DNA of 64,000 nt, taken from NCBI RefSeq assembly GCF_002443255.2, contig NW_019211455.1, positions 46,398,863-46,462,862 of the forward strand. The letters are read 5' to 3'. This document shows, in pieces, positions 49,330 to 61,501 of the stretch. The DNA comes from Varroa destructor (lineage: Eukaryota > Arthropoda > Arachnida > Mesostigmata > Varroidae). Made by a program: the position numbers and the translations under genes. Every line of letters starts with the position of its first letter. Position 1 is the first letter of the stretch. The notes beneath the pieces are model-generated. The model saw only the letters and a list, made by a program, of their open reading frames with translations, made no database searches and was not told the DNA's origin.

Positions 49330-51090
49330 AATTTTTGTAAAATGCAGTTCCGCTAGTCGAGATGATTTTGACGGCTTGTCATCGTGCACCATACTCATAT
49401 ATGGTTTCTCGGTTTTTCTTTTTGATGACCTCTCTGTTGAAGGAAATTGTAAGACTAAAAATGGCGCCCTTGTAAGTTCACTTATTTTTGATATTGCAGC
49501 CTGGATTCGCACTTGGTGGCTACTTGGCTGATGACCAACCGTTCTTCCACAAAACACGAGGGTGACAAAGGGAAGAATACCAACAGAAAAATTGATGAAA
49601 CATTATGGCAAAAAAAAATGCCAGTATAATTATAGCACAACTTTGTCTTAAATTGGAACAAGTCGTCGGTTTCAAACAACCTTGTAATGATGATCCTACT
49701 AAATGACATCGAAACATTAAAGCAAACTTCTGATTCGAGTATCCTCTGAGAGGGGCAGACAATAATATCTGACAATAAGCTCGTTTTGTACCCCATCTCT
49801 GTACTGATAGACTACAATACAAACGATGTTTTCTTTTTTAAATATATAAAATTTAGTAACAGAAACGCAAAAAAAATTCTGCAACGAGCAGAATATATCT
49901 TCCTTTTGGTGTTTTTGTCCTAAATATGTTGCTGTGCCGAATTTGTCCTTGACATGTACAAACGAACATTACGCCTAATAAAAGAAGAATTAAGAAGAGC
50001 AGCTGACTTGCTAAGCATTTCAGCATTATACATAGGAAGGCAGTTGGAAATGTAGTATACGATGGCTATGATACACTAGTTAGTTCTGTAGGAGCAGATT
50101 CTCGCAGTGACCACTTTCTGAATGTAACGCAAGCGAGATGGAATAGATTTCTGTTATGAAAGATTTTTATGTCTATTTTGGGGACCTTTTCATTAATAAT
50201 TCGGCCCACCCATTAGCAAAGGGAATTCTGCGGCGCTTATCTTTTTAGTCGCATGCTCAAACCGATGAGTCAAGGCAATTGACAATTGAAAAGTGTTATG
50301 GCCATGTATATACGTGCGATCTTCATTAATTTAGCTAGGAGCCATGCTTTAGTTCCTTATAATCTGTATTTCATTTATCTGTGAGCTCATAGAAGGCTAG
50401 TCCGTAAATAAGGCACCTGCTAGAGGTTTCAATAGACCATGAAAGTAAAGGAGTATATGCAATGCGAAAGAGGATAGGTTGATATTTATCCGCTTAACGT
50501 TCGTCTTTTTTTCCTGTGATTTTTCTTTAACATTTTCAGCTACGCTTTGGTTGAATGTACTATTAGACGCATAATTCAGAAAACATCAATGAAGATATGA
50601 TAATTAAAGCAGGTGGCTAAGACGCATTAATGAGTATATTTGTTAGATGTTAAAGGCCGTTTGCAGGACCAGTAGGCTATCAATGGGAAGGTACCGTAGC
50701 ACATATTTTATACTAACACTGGTACGTTTTTCTTTTCTTTCGTATCACATAGTGCTTCTCCATATGTCAATAGCTTACCTATGTATCGCTACTCATTAGA
50801 TGCATTATTAAAAGTCTTTTACGCCTGTTGGCTAGCCGTTTCACTTTGGCTTTCCTCTGTGCCCTGTAGCATCGACAGCAGCACCAGCTATCCACAGAGC
50901 CACAGGTTGGTTAACCCAGCTAAAAAGTATGAAAACCACAATCGAAAAAACCTTAAGGCAGCGGCCTCGGGCCGCTACAGACTATACAATTCACTCAGAA
51001 AGGAAGAGTGGCACCTCCCAAATCTCTCTATACATGGAAATCAAGGGTCAAATTCAGCTTGCCGCATTACCGATGCTGCCCCTTGCAACA
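49330..51090. other. Intergenic, unassigned
   Basis: Minus frames 49557-49327, 49796-49482 and 49822-49520 overlap but have no domain I can name. The rest, to 50780, is AT-leaning and without frames. Confidence 0.4.
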
Positions 51091-51470
51091 GCCGCTCACT
51101 CACACACTGTTCGGATCTCTGCTTATCGCCGGAGCTTTTACAAACGCACGTCTTGTGGACGTCAGCAAAGCTCTCGTCTTCGTCGTGGCTGCACCCTGCA
51201 TCGTTCTAGCACTCGCAAGAATGCGGTGAAGGCGAAAAGGTCGAAATGTATTCAGTTCATCCTGCACATCTAGTGTCAGGGTCTTATATGGGCCTTGGCG
51301 TAGCAGTGAGACCTTAAGGAGATGGGCGGATAGCGGTTTACAGGCCCTAGTGGCTTCTGGGCCGCTGACTCGGCCCCAAGCTGATGTTGAGCGGGCGAGG
51401 TGAAATGCACTTTGAAGGTTTCGAACAATTTTGTCTACTAATGGCATCCAAGGCAATGTTGGAGGTCGTG
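51090..51470 (-). pseudogene. LINE reverse-transcriptase relic
   Basis: A 118-codon minus frame (51456-51100) reads NLQSAFHLARSTSAWG. This corresponds to the conserved QFGFR.GRST..A stretch of non-LTR reverse transcriptases. About 40 residues later LTLDVQDELNTFRP corresponds to the motif A region LDV.NAFN, including its catalytic Asp. The distance between the two motifs is right for the family. The frame ends in stops before any QG or YADD box can be read, although a weak QG-like trace lies near 51050. Overlapping plus-strand frames here (50781-51273) are antisense shadows. Confidence 0.55.
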
Positions 51471-52586
51471 CTGGTCAAAAACGGGCGCATCTGGACTACT
51501 ATGTCAGGGAAGATCCGGTTATCTTGTCGCTATTGGGACGAATAGGTCAGGTAAAGCTAATAGTTGTATCAATTTATATATATCCGTATGTTACTTGTCA
51601 TTCGCAGCTGAAAGCTGAAGTTTCACATTCAGTATAGTCATCCTTTAACAGCAGGGTCGTTTAGACAGTCGACGGTGAACTGAGGTATATTTTAGTAAAC
51701 AAACAAGCTAGCTACACAAGTACAATAGCACTTATATTAGGCACTTTATATAGATACAAATAAAAGGATTCATATACATATGCAGCTACGAGTATAATAG
51801 ATTTGGGTTTAAACGTATTCGAGTTGTGGGTCCGGTTTATTTTCTATGTTGGCACAGCTCTTTTCACCTAATTTGCACGCATGACACAGGCTTCTCTAAA
51901 TTCATACGTTGCACGTCTGCGTATATTCGTACGGCTCCAATGACTACAACTCTTCGTAATAGCTAACAGCCTTCACAGGTGATAACGAGCAGCATTGTGA
52001 AACCTTGACGCCTCAATATCTCGCAGCATCTGCGAAGCAGGTTGAGTTTTCAACGAACGAAGTTGCAAGCCTAATTAAACTAGACAATGACGGATAAGCC
52101 GTACCATCGAACTAGCCTTCAAACTGTACCAATTGATATGCGAACAAACGTACGAACAAAAGCGGGCATTTTAAATATTACAGAACTTCACAGGCACAAG
52201 AGGAAAGTTTGTCTGTTATCGAAGGGCTAACTAGGTTGCAGCATTGCCCATGCAGGCTGTTAAGTTCGCTCCGAGAAGACCTAAAGATAACAAAAACCAA
52301 AACGATTGTGTGCAATGGCGACATAACAGTTCGCTCCCGTGAATACCCCTCTCGGTGCGACGTAAACTGTCATTGAAAGTCTCTTTCCGGTCGGTATAGC
52401 GCTGTTAATTACAATTTAACTTTGAAATTATTAAGAAAGTAGATGAAAAACTCTAATTTTGCAGCAATGATAGATATTGCACCGAAGAAAGATGTCTTGT
52501 TACACTCAGTATATTTCTGGCGTGCAGTTAGTGCCGTAACTTTAATACCGTTACGAACATTATTGTTTCAACGCTGCAGTGCGGTA

Positions 52587-52614
52587 CTATTTATATATAT
52601 ATATATATAAATAG
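52587..52614. repeat. 28-bp perfect palindrome around (AT)8
   Basis: CTATTT, eight AT units, then AAATAG; the flanking six bases on each side are also complementary. Confidence 0.9.
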
Positions 52615-53916
52615 GATTTTCTATGCAGAATCGGTGCGGAGCTTTCGTGGTACCTAAGAAGGCTTCCGTTAATTCAGATCATAAAACATATACATCTTAT
52701 ACGTCGGAGGCTACCTGTCCGTATGAGGGGCATTTAAAATTGTAACGATCCTGGTTAGTGTGTAGACAGAGGCAAGTTGTTGCGTATTCTGAAGTTTTAT
52801 TTGAAGTATGAGTGTCAGAACCTCTGAAATGATTGAATAGTTATCCTATTCGAGTCAATTGCTCTCTGTTATTTTTATCCAGGTACAACAATGACATTTC
52901 CAGCTCCATGCGGCGCATGGTCATCGCTGAAATGGGCTCCACTATTAACTTTTCCCTAATCCACTACTGTTCTTTAGCACTTTTCTCCTTTTTCCACGAC
53001 TGCTCGAGCAAGTGATTATTACACATGCTGTATATGCTTATATTATGAAAGCTCAAAAACATAAGGCAAGTTAGTGTCGCCTCACCGAGACACAGGCAGC
53101 TAATATGAATTGTAAGTACTTTCTATGGTAGCTAGGAAAAACAAATTAGTTGTGGACGACAGAAGGTATCAGGCCGGTTTTGCAAGGCAGTCACGCATGT
53201 GCATCTATATGATGTAGCGATTCAATTGTCTCCAAAAGACTCTTTAGCACTTCAACCGGGCTGAAATATGCCAGAAGTATTCCGCGACTTTTTTCTGACC
53301 GATTGCTTTATCCCTTGGTTTTGCTGCATGTTTTGCACACACATCATAGAGTTACGCATCAGTCGAACTGATGTTTAGGGAAAATGTGCGTTGTTAAATA
53401 GCTTAATTACCCGTATGAACGTCTGAAGCGATGTCTGGTACCGGTGTTCTACATCTAACTCGAAATATCTAATTACCCGTGTGGTCAACGGGGCTACTAG
53501 TAGGTCGCCAAATACCAGTTTTCCACAACTGTGGAGGTTAGGTCAAACAATACGTGCATGAAGCCCCGTGGAGTGATCATTCTACAGCGGACAGAGGTAC
53601 GGTATACGCAGCATCAACCGATCCTCTTTTCGGCCTTGACCTGTCAGGGCCTGTAATAAGCTTAGAACAATAAAGCAGAACGAAGAGACATTGATTACAA
53701 CATAAATATATCTATGATAGGGATTTCAGCATGTATCCAACTTCTCTAAATTGAAGCCTTATACAAATCTAACGACACAATTGCTTTAAAATTCTATAAA
53801 CTCTTATGCATACAGCTTTACGATATTGGCACTAACATTGTAACATCTTTTGGATTCTAATCCGCCGTTATTCTTTACGATGATTATTATCACGATGACT
53901 TTAAGCATCCAGATTT

Positions 53917-53935
53917 AAAAAAAAAAAAAAAAAAA
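53917..53935 (+). repeat. A19 homopolymer
   Basis: A possible poly(A) tail of a plus-strand retroposon, but nothing upstream is recognised. Confidence 0.85.
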
Positions 53936-54254
53936 GACTAAAAAGAAAAAGTTGTCGCAGTTACCTTTCCACGTTCGGGTGCAGTTGGCCGTTGGTTTCT
54001 ACCTATCCCAAAGAGCTGCCGTTACCCTTATCGTAGTACCTTGCCAGAGCGGAACCAGAGCGAAAGATTGGAGCCGAGTGGTTCAATACCAAAGAGGGTA
54101 ATTGTGGTGTTCCTCAGGTGGTGCTTACCTTCTATGCCCTTGTTGTCCATTCTGTACTCTTTCCTGGGCCTCCATTTTGCTCTATCAAAACAACCTACAG
54201 GAATGCATGAGAAGTAGACAATGATTCGTGATCATAATGGTAGACGCAGCCTGA

Positions 54255-55060
54255 GCCTATAAGGATGTACTAGGACTCAGCTCAATTAGCATAGAACAGA
54301 AGGGTTCTGTGGAGTTTTGGGAAGCAGTTGAGAAATGAGCTACTGCGCAGCCTTCTGGTTGCAGGCAGCGGCCGTAGCCAGGTTGACTACTGCCTGCGCA
54401 CCGCTGAAACCTGCAAGGCCTGCTGTTAGTAGCGGAAGCGTGTGTGCGATTCGTCGATGACGAAACCGTCTCTGTCCTTGCCTTCGAGTGGTCGTTCCTG
54501 GTCCTTCCTTTCGCGTCCTTTGCCAAAATACCGAAAGAAGCGAACGGGAAGCTTTCCAAGGAGCCTTCTTCTGCTGTCCGCACCCCCCTCGGTCTTTTCC
54601 GCCTTCTCTCCCCTTTTGGTCCTATAATGGCCTACTGGCGTTGTTTCCCGTAGAACCTATGTCAAGTTCTCGCTTTAACTTCCTACATTTTGTCACGGAC
54701 ACCCTTTACTAGACACTTGTTCTGTGCAGGCCAGGCGCCTTTCTCCCTTTCTTCTTACTGTGGCTTGATCAGCGTCTGCGGTGCGCTGTGGCAACAAAGA
54801 CGGAGGTAGTAGTCTTCGAAGAAAAACGTCATCTAGAACAAAAGACGATGTAAACAAACGCAAAATCGCAGCACTGCCAGCTTTCCCGGGATGTAGTGTC
54901 CTTAGGATTATCACGGGAGCTGGCATTAGAACCAGGAGACGTCTGGGTTCGATGGACCGCGAACCGCGCCAAAGGGGTGTTGACGGCAAACGCCTGCTTA
55001 GCGTACCGAGGTTGCCTGCTTCGCTAGCATTGTCGTAACGTGGCCGTAACGACTCCATGT
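54255..55060. other. GC-richer patch with overlapping open frames, unassigned
   Basis: Open frames overlap on both strands (54257-54583 minus, 54444-54712 plus, 54693-55058 minus, 54781-55038 plus). A fair acceptor (pyrimidine tract, then GATCAG) precedes the plus frame at 54776. No domain recognised. It could be an exon cluster or very old transposon. Confidence 0.2.
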
Positions 55061-55795
55061 AAGTCGTTATATTGTCACATGCTGCGCTGTTCTATTCTGT
55101 GACCAACGTTGTGTAAAAAAGCGAAAGGGAGCACGTTGATGGATTGAATTTCCTACAAGAGTCCCCCAGAGTCCCTGGCACTCCCCCTCATCTACCTTAC
55201 GACCGAGTCTCTTTCACTGATCGGCACATCCTGGCAAGCTGCAAGATTAGTTGCGGTATTTATTATCCAAGTTACCGGCTTCGAGCCGTCTACGTTTTGC
55301 TCGGTAGCAATGACACAACTGCTCTTTTGAGATGGGCAACAGAGCCAAACGTCATGGTCGCAAGCGCTGTGATAATGTTTGTCTTTCAATGACCGTTTTC
55401 AATAGGTATGAGCAGCTAGTACAGACTAAATCGTTTAGTCTCGTCCGAAGGAAAAAATCAATACCCGTTTAAAGCCACCCATGAAAATAACCGGACAAAC
55501 GAGTGACATCCACAAGTCTTTTGGCCTTGAGAGTTCCACCTGCAAGTAGCCGGCATCTAGTTATAAGTAGGTTGATGAGCCAGTAAGTGTTCCAGACTAA
55601 ACACAATTCACCATTGTGAATTCCATTCACATAAGGAAAGCACTGATACGTTACGTTACAGGCTCGGATGCTCGTCTTAGCACCGACCATCAAACATCGC
55701 ATACGGCTTTGTATGTATATACACAGTAATACGCAGTGTTCAATATATAGACGTATACATACGAGAAAGTGCGCGATGATGTGCTGTTTCTGACA

Positions 55796-55825
55796 CTGCT
55801 GCTGCTGCAGCTGCTGCTGCTGCTT
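55796..55825 (+). repeat. (CTG)n trinucleotide repeat
   Basis: Nine CTG/CAG triplets centred on a CTGCAG, followed by CTT. Confidence 0.88.
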
Positions 55826-56364
55826 TTCAATAACTCAAAGATACTTTCTTCGTCTGTTTCAACCTAATGGCTCTCCCTTTGCTGTCTTTACAAGGTCTTT
55901 CGCAGTCGTTCTCTGTTTTATTTACTTGCCTCTGTGCGGTTTGGTTTAATGGAATCATTACAAGACGATATATCGGCAATGGTGTTCGAGGATCCGAACG
56001 GCAAAACGCTAGCGGCGCTCACGAATGACTGGTATCGACTGAGTATTCCCATAAGTGCTTACTGAGATGTGCTGTTAGGTAATGGAGAGAAGGAACTAAG
56101 AAGCCGCAAATACAGTAAGTACGGCGACGGATCCGACAGACAAACCACAGGCCGTCGGCCAATGCTAGTTCATCGTTAGTACATAATTAGTTTTATTGCC
56201 ACAGTGCATTACCGTGTGCAACTATGTGAGACGTTGACTGTGCCTCATGGTTGTACGGCAGCCCACAGGACATAGTAGTGGTAAAAAATACGGTTAGATT
56301 AGGTATTGTGAGAAATGGGCCTATGAGAATTTTCGGAAACAGAGACGGCAATAAACAAGCCAGC

Positions 56365-56390
56365 CGGACATGCCACCAAAGGCATGTCCG
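56365..56390. repeat. Perfect 10-bp inverted repeat, 6-base loop
   Basis: CGGACATGCC and GGCATGTCCG flank ACCAAA. The two arms also resemble paired p53 half-sites (RRRCATGYYY): AGGCATGTCC fits exactly and GGACATGCCA at nine of ten positions. With no gene nearby this may be coincidence. Confidence 0.85.
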
Positions 56391-57140
56391 ATGGAGAAAG
56401 CTTAAAGTGATGGTTTTCCAGGACTCTCGCAATGGCCATGATAAAGTGGCAAGATCTTGACTGTAAAATCGACCAATGGAACCGCACGTTATAATGATCT
56501 CGTTCTAGAATTCGCCAGAGAGTGAACAGCCAAGTCAGTAACTTAGACAAACTTTTCACAAGAAAGCCCACTGAAGTGGACTCATATATAATGGAGTGGT
56601 CTTAGACTGTAAACGCATAGAAGCCTATTGAACGGGGGGTGGATGCTACATTATTTTTAGAATACTAGGCTATAACAAGTGTGAATGCTGCTCGTCGGAC
56701 GCTACAAACAGGACGTGCTACCATTTAACTAATCATTTAGTTACGCGCGCCAAGTTATGTATCACTGGTGGATAAAGATGTGAAGACGAAGCATCGTAGG
56801 TTGCAGTTAGTACCGATGCATTAAAACGAGATACTTGACAAAGTGGCATTCTTAAACGAGGCTGAAGGCTTCCTGTTGAAATTCAAATTGAGGGCCCATT
56901 CCTCAATGCGCGTTATCAACTGATACTAATAAGCAGGAAATGGTTCTGTATGCGAGTGTATTTTTTTTTTTTTTATTATCTGGCCGTTGTATTATTAGCC
57001 GAGACAAATAATGTAAATATTTTATTGAGTCTATAAAATCATGATCATTACCAACTTTTTATTAGATGTTTACTATTATCTTTTATTCATTTATCATTGT
57101 TATTACTGCTAGCATATGGGTAAATTAGGTGACGCAATTC

Positions 57141-57164
57141 TTTTTTTTTTTTTTTTTTTTTTTT
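57141..57164 (+). repeat. T24 homopolymer
   Basis: Twenty-four T residues. It could be the poly(A) tail of a minus-strand retroposon, though no body is recognisable. Confidence 0.9.
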
Positions 57165-59349
57165 CGATAGTCTTACGATTAAGTTCAGTTTGAAAGGAAC
57201 TTGAGCAAATGGGAACTTAAGTTGGTTTTAATATATATTTATTCAATCATTCTTCACTATAAAATCATTGTTTGTCATTTAGGTAAATCATCAGTCGTGT
57301 CTTAGCTATATTATATTATACGATATCTAGCTGGCCAGGCTATTAGCAAACGTCAATCAACTGACATACACATATAAAACCATAGTTTCTTTTTTGGTCT
57401 GTCGCAGGTCGTCTGTTTCACTTCGTCCACTGAACGTATCATAGACTTCTCCGTGCATTGCATAGCAACCATTATGCATTCACTCCTTCGTGTTGTCATG
57501 TTGTCGTTAACAATCCAAGTGCCCTTCTCTTCACATGATTCGTTCCCTGCAACAATGTTAGATGTGCCTTGTTTTATATTTCCTAAATGGAACTTTGTAC
57601 ACACATACGCACACACACACACACACTCACGTAATATGGTCATAGCTTTATCTGGCTACCACTCCATTAAGTACTTTTGGCCTTTTTACATTGGCGCCAC
57701 AAATCTCTGAAGCCTGCGCATGTCTGCCCCTCTCAGCTTGGTCTCCGTTTTCACATCACAGTGAATACGTTCTTGTGAGGTTTTCGGTGTTGAGGCTGTC
57801 GCATTGTTTACGAAGATATAGGCAAGCAGCGTCCTGTGCGGGGCACTAAGCCGAAAGTAACATACACTACGGGTGACGTTAACTTGTTCCGCTCCTGGTA
57901 GCGTGACGTCCGTTGACCCTACGAAACGGTTACCGGCTCCGATTGGAAGGGCTGAACATCCACGGTCTCAACTCCAGCTCAGCCATAGACTTCTTCCGTA
58001 GTCCCTTTCGCTTGGCAACTAAACTTCATTAGCAGCAGTCTTGGTCCATCTCGGAGTTTCCTCATCAGGACAAAGCCGGAGCAATATCTTCCCTACAAAC
58101 GTTCCCGTAACATCCATAGTGCACTATTTCGACGAGGTATAACAAAAAGCCATCGTATAAGAAACCAACACGCCGATCTATCACATGTATTTCCCTTTTA
58201 ACCCACCTTGTTATTCTTTCCTTTTTCAGCACATTCGTAGATTTTTTTTCCCAGGATTTATCTCTAGTCGTCGACGAGCGGTAATTCATTATGTTGTGAC
58301 ACAGTCAATAAACGCAAACGAGCCAGTAAAGTGTTAAGTGGCCAGTTTTCTGGATGCTTGTCGACTCGACAGCTGCATCTGAAGTAACCACTGTGCTCTC
58401 TGAGGATGTATACTCCACTGTACAGGAATCTCCGGCTAATTCACGGCTCACGGTAACTTTGTGCAATTTTCACTAGTCTATCGATATATAAACGCATAGT
58501 ACAGCATTAAAAATAATTGGTCAGGACAGGGTCTGTAGATAAACGAGTCCATTGCATAACGTAGCGATTCATTGGTTAGATCACTAACATTGGTCCGCAC
58601 CCTTAAACTGGAAGGTAACTTCGTCGAAGTTAAGGTCGATCTGACTGCAGCCGTTGTATTAATAGCTATGAATGGTAGATGATAAGTGTGGATACGGTAT
58701 AGATCTGCGCGCGTTACCGAATGTTAATAATAAGTAATAGACAGATACTAACATGTACCAGTTTTACCAGAGGTGTCATGCATCTATTATATATCACCGT
58801 AAGATATTACGATACAAAGGATGTTCCTCGTGTCGACGCGTAGCTCCTATGGAGGATAGATGCGGAGAAGGCAAATAGGTCAAATACAACCATTTGCATG
58901 AATGAATCTATATAGGGTTCACTACTGACACCTAGGGGCATAGCAAAATATATTTATTATTAAATTATATATAAAAAATATATTTATTATTTATTATATT
59001 AAAATGAAAAAGAATTTACTGTAATGAGTATGCGTTTATTAGCTACTTTTGACGCCAAACGAAAGCCGATAGTTTCAAAATTAAAACCGCCGATTCGTCA
59101 GGGCTAAAAGTACGTAATTTTCATAATCTGAAAAAAAAAAAAAAAATCAGCTAATATGCAATATTTTCGCGATAGACAACCTCCGTCAAGATTAAAAGCT
59201 TCATTACTTGTCTGAAATTTACGGTTTCAGTTATTGTCGCTTTAGGCAGAATAATATTAGCGATGGGGTCATCCAGATAAGCTTTTTTAAGCCTTATTTT
59301 GCCTTTTCGTATTTTCTTAAAAAATATTTTCGATGTTTAGAACTCTTGC

Positions 59350-59655
59350 GTTTCGGAACTTCTACTCCAAAATTTAATTCTGGTGAAACTTTTTTTAGAT
59401 GTAGCGTATTTAAGCAAAATAAACAATTTTATACGTACCAGTATTATTTAACGGTTCCTCTTAAAAAATCGTTTGTAAGGTAAAGAAGAAATATTTTTAA
59501 AATGATTAATATCAAGTGCTTTAGGCCCGAATTGAAGCTGTAATCATGATGGATGGTGGTTACATTTGATAAAAGTAGTCTTAAAAAGTTACACCTCTAA
59601 CACATGGACAGAATTTTGTTGGATTATCTGTGTTTATTTAAAAACACAATACAAG

Positions 59656-59658
<3 letters not shown>
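59350..59658 (-). repeat. Dispersed repeat, copy A
   Basis: Homologous by eye to copy B at 34745-35063 (same blocks, order and spacing, including TTAGGCCCGAATTGAAGCTG), and like it stopping at a microsatellite. It lies between the microsatellite and the 59208-59483 open frame, which is not conserved in copy B and is not called as a gene. Confidence 0.6.

Positions 59659-59702
<44 letters not shown>
59659..59702 (+). repeat. (AT)22 microsatellite
   Basis: About 44 bases of uninterrupted AT. Confidence 0.95.
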
Positions 59703-59704
<2 letters not shown>

Positions 59705-59794
59705 CTTTTTTTTTCTTTAATTGTCAAAAGCATTGACAGTCTTAAGCCAAAGTTCAAACAATTTTTTTTTTTTTTAATCTTATAGGTAACCGAG

Positions 59795-60650
59795 CTAAAT
59801 ATGCGCCATTTTGATTAATGACCCCCTGCCATTTTTCTCGTAACAGCATAATCCCATAGTCCAGTCACTCTTCAATTTCTGTGATTTCTGGACAGTAGAG
59901 TTTTTGATTTTTGCATCCCTTAATTGAAAGTGAATGGATACCATTATGGGAATTCTGCAGGGACTGCAAAGCTGGTCGTCTAATGGAGCAAGATACGAGC
60001 TATACGAGGTAGCTAAAGACATATGTAGTCTACCGCTGTCATGGTGGAAGACGACGCCTTTCATATCCACTAGCTGCGATGGATTTTTTCAATGGCTTAT
60101 TTTAAAAATCTTGTTCGTCCATCGTTTTGCTAGACGGCAGCTATTGATAATACACAGGTCATTCCCAATGCCACCAAATACATAACACTACCTTCTTTGG
60201 CCTCAGGCTGGACCTTGTCACCGATTATGAAGCATATGTTTTTTTTTTTTTATTTGTAGGATATCGTCTTATGTGAATTACTTTTGACTAGTTGCTTTAG
60301 AAATAGCTTGATTTCGCTGCGTTTGTGAAGGGTATCGCAGATACGAGTACGATGGAATAAATTGTTCTGCGTTAATTTGTATGGCATCGAAACGTCGAAC
60401 TTTTTTTTTTTTTTTTGATGTTTTGGTTTCGTTGGTGAGATCGGTGATATCATGGCCACTTACATATCGTTCTTGTTCAACTTTCGCAGTGATCTTAATG
60501 ACTTCTTTCATAATCCACCTACAACTATAAAAAGTATCATTTTGAATAGTCCATACTGACTATAAACAGCAGAGATTTTGCATAGGCCTGGGCAGCATTT
60601 GCGCCATTGTCGTAATAAAATCGTGGACTATCATGAATCTTTGCAGCAGC
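59795..60650 (-). pseudogene. Nearly full-length decayed mariner transposase
   Basis: On the minus strand, with frame changes, nearly the whole mariner protein can be followed. ANAAQAYAK (about 60590) matches the N-terminal G.NAAQA..I helix. Then come SGHDITDLTN, KKFDVSMPYKLTQNNL with ICDTLHKRSEI and FLKQLV (60460-60260), equal to KLDVWVPHELT...LLKR...FLKR.VT. Next are VVLCIWW with YYQ.LPS, then VVFHHDS...LHMSLAT (the HHDN box, Asn to Ser), YLAPLDD (third Asp region), and QKSQKLKSDW leading to a final MAHI before a stop at 59795. The GDEKW box with the first Asp is lost at a T-rich patch near 60240. Frameshifts and stops make it inactive. Flanking terminal inverted repeats were not identified. 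Confidence 0.82.
60408..60415 (+). repeat. T-run inside the mariner relic
   Basis: A T14-class homopolymer spanning roughly 60402-60416 falls within the mariner coding relic. It explains the lysine run and a frameshift there. Confidence 0.6.
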
Positions 60651-60659
60651 TTCCAGGCG

Positions 60660-61130
60660 CTCGATCTCAGATCCGAGTAGAAACATTCTAATGATGTGAG
60701 CACATCTATCATGGCGCAGCTAGTTATACGCATTAGACTAAATAAGCCAACTCGACTTCGCATTTTGTTACTGTTGCATTGCTAGCTGGTACTTCGTGAG
60801 TACTATATTAAGCTCTAATCTATCTATAAATGTACAACAAAATAGCAACAATATAACAAAAATATATAGAACTCTATGTAGACCGGCAAAGGTAACAACC
60901 CTATCGAACAAACCGAGTAGCGCAACGCACACTTCTATCGACTATTTATTTATTTATTATAACTTCTTTTCGCAAATGAATTTTTACGCGGAACAGCTAA
61001 GTACGAATGCGAAAAGACTATATACTAATCAATCAGTCGAGCGAAAAAGAAGGTAGTGTACTTCTTAAATTTTCTACTTCGTATAATCTCAAAAGTTCGC
61101 GCGCATTCTGTGGCGCACACGTAGCACTTG
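60660..61130. other. Intergenic, unassigned
   Basis: AT-rich with a TTTA repeat near 60944-60958. Frame 60796-61056 is low-complexity and not called. Confidence 0.5.
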
Positions 61131-61137
61131 ATACACC

Positions 61138-61434
61138 TTGCTCAACACGACGTCCCTCACATCTGTCTGTAATCTCGCGTCATCTGTGCTACTCTCGATG
61201 CAGCATGCCTTGAAAGACGCGCTTCACTTGTCTCTGAATGTACATATAGAAAACCGAGATAAGCTGTCCCCAGCACCGAATCAATCGTTCCTCACACCTC
61301 GCTCTGAGCACGCTGAGTATAGCGCTACGAATTTAGTCGAACAAGCCATTTTCTCGTTCTTGTCTCCAACAAATGCTGATCACGACGCTCTAGCACAGAC
61401 GGTGAAGCACGGAAATCGAAAGTCGCAGAGCTAG
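61138..61434 (+). other. Unassigned 98-codon open frame
   Basis: Opens in a GC-richer island after AT-rich sequence. Serine- and histidine-rich, with no domain or signal peptide recognised. About half of third positions are G or C. It could be an exon of a gene extending beyond what I can trace, or chance. Confidence 0.2.
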
Positions 61435-61501
61435 CAGCGCACCCCAACTCAGCCCATCTTGTCCCATCTATCCCTCTGAGCTACTTCTCTTTTCTCAGCC
61501 G

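Larger units (their letters stand above)
51475..54250. other. Intergenic, unassigned
   Basis: No frames of note except 52833-53015. A 28-bp perfect palindrome built on (AT)8 lies at 52587-52614 and an A19 run at 53917-53935. Confidence 0.5.
55070..59340. other. Intergenic, unassigned
   Basis: Small frames at 55144-55392, 55469-55702 (minus), 56193-56571, 57353-57710 and 58065-58289 (minus) have no known domain. Contains a CTG-type repeat, a T14 run (56961-56974), a T24 run (57141-57164) and an (AC)n run near 57608-57626. The stretch 58945-59010 is nearly pure AT. Confidence 0.5.

Noticed and set aside
50781..51273. 142- and 114-codon plus frames
   Set aside because: They lie opposite the minus-strand reverse-transcriptase relic and have no motifs themselves.
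58810..58830. ATACAAAGGATGTTCC, similar to the GGGTGTCCC terminal repeat seen at 36.7 kb
   Set aside because: Only a partial match, with no transposase traces on either side.
59208..59483. 91-codon plus frame
   Set aside because: It overlaps dispersed-repeat copy A, and the frame is not kept in copy B.
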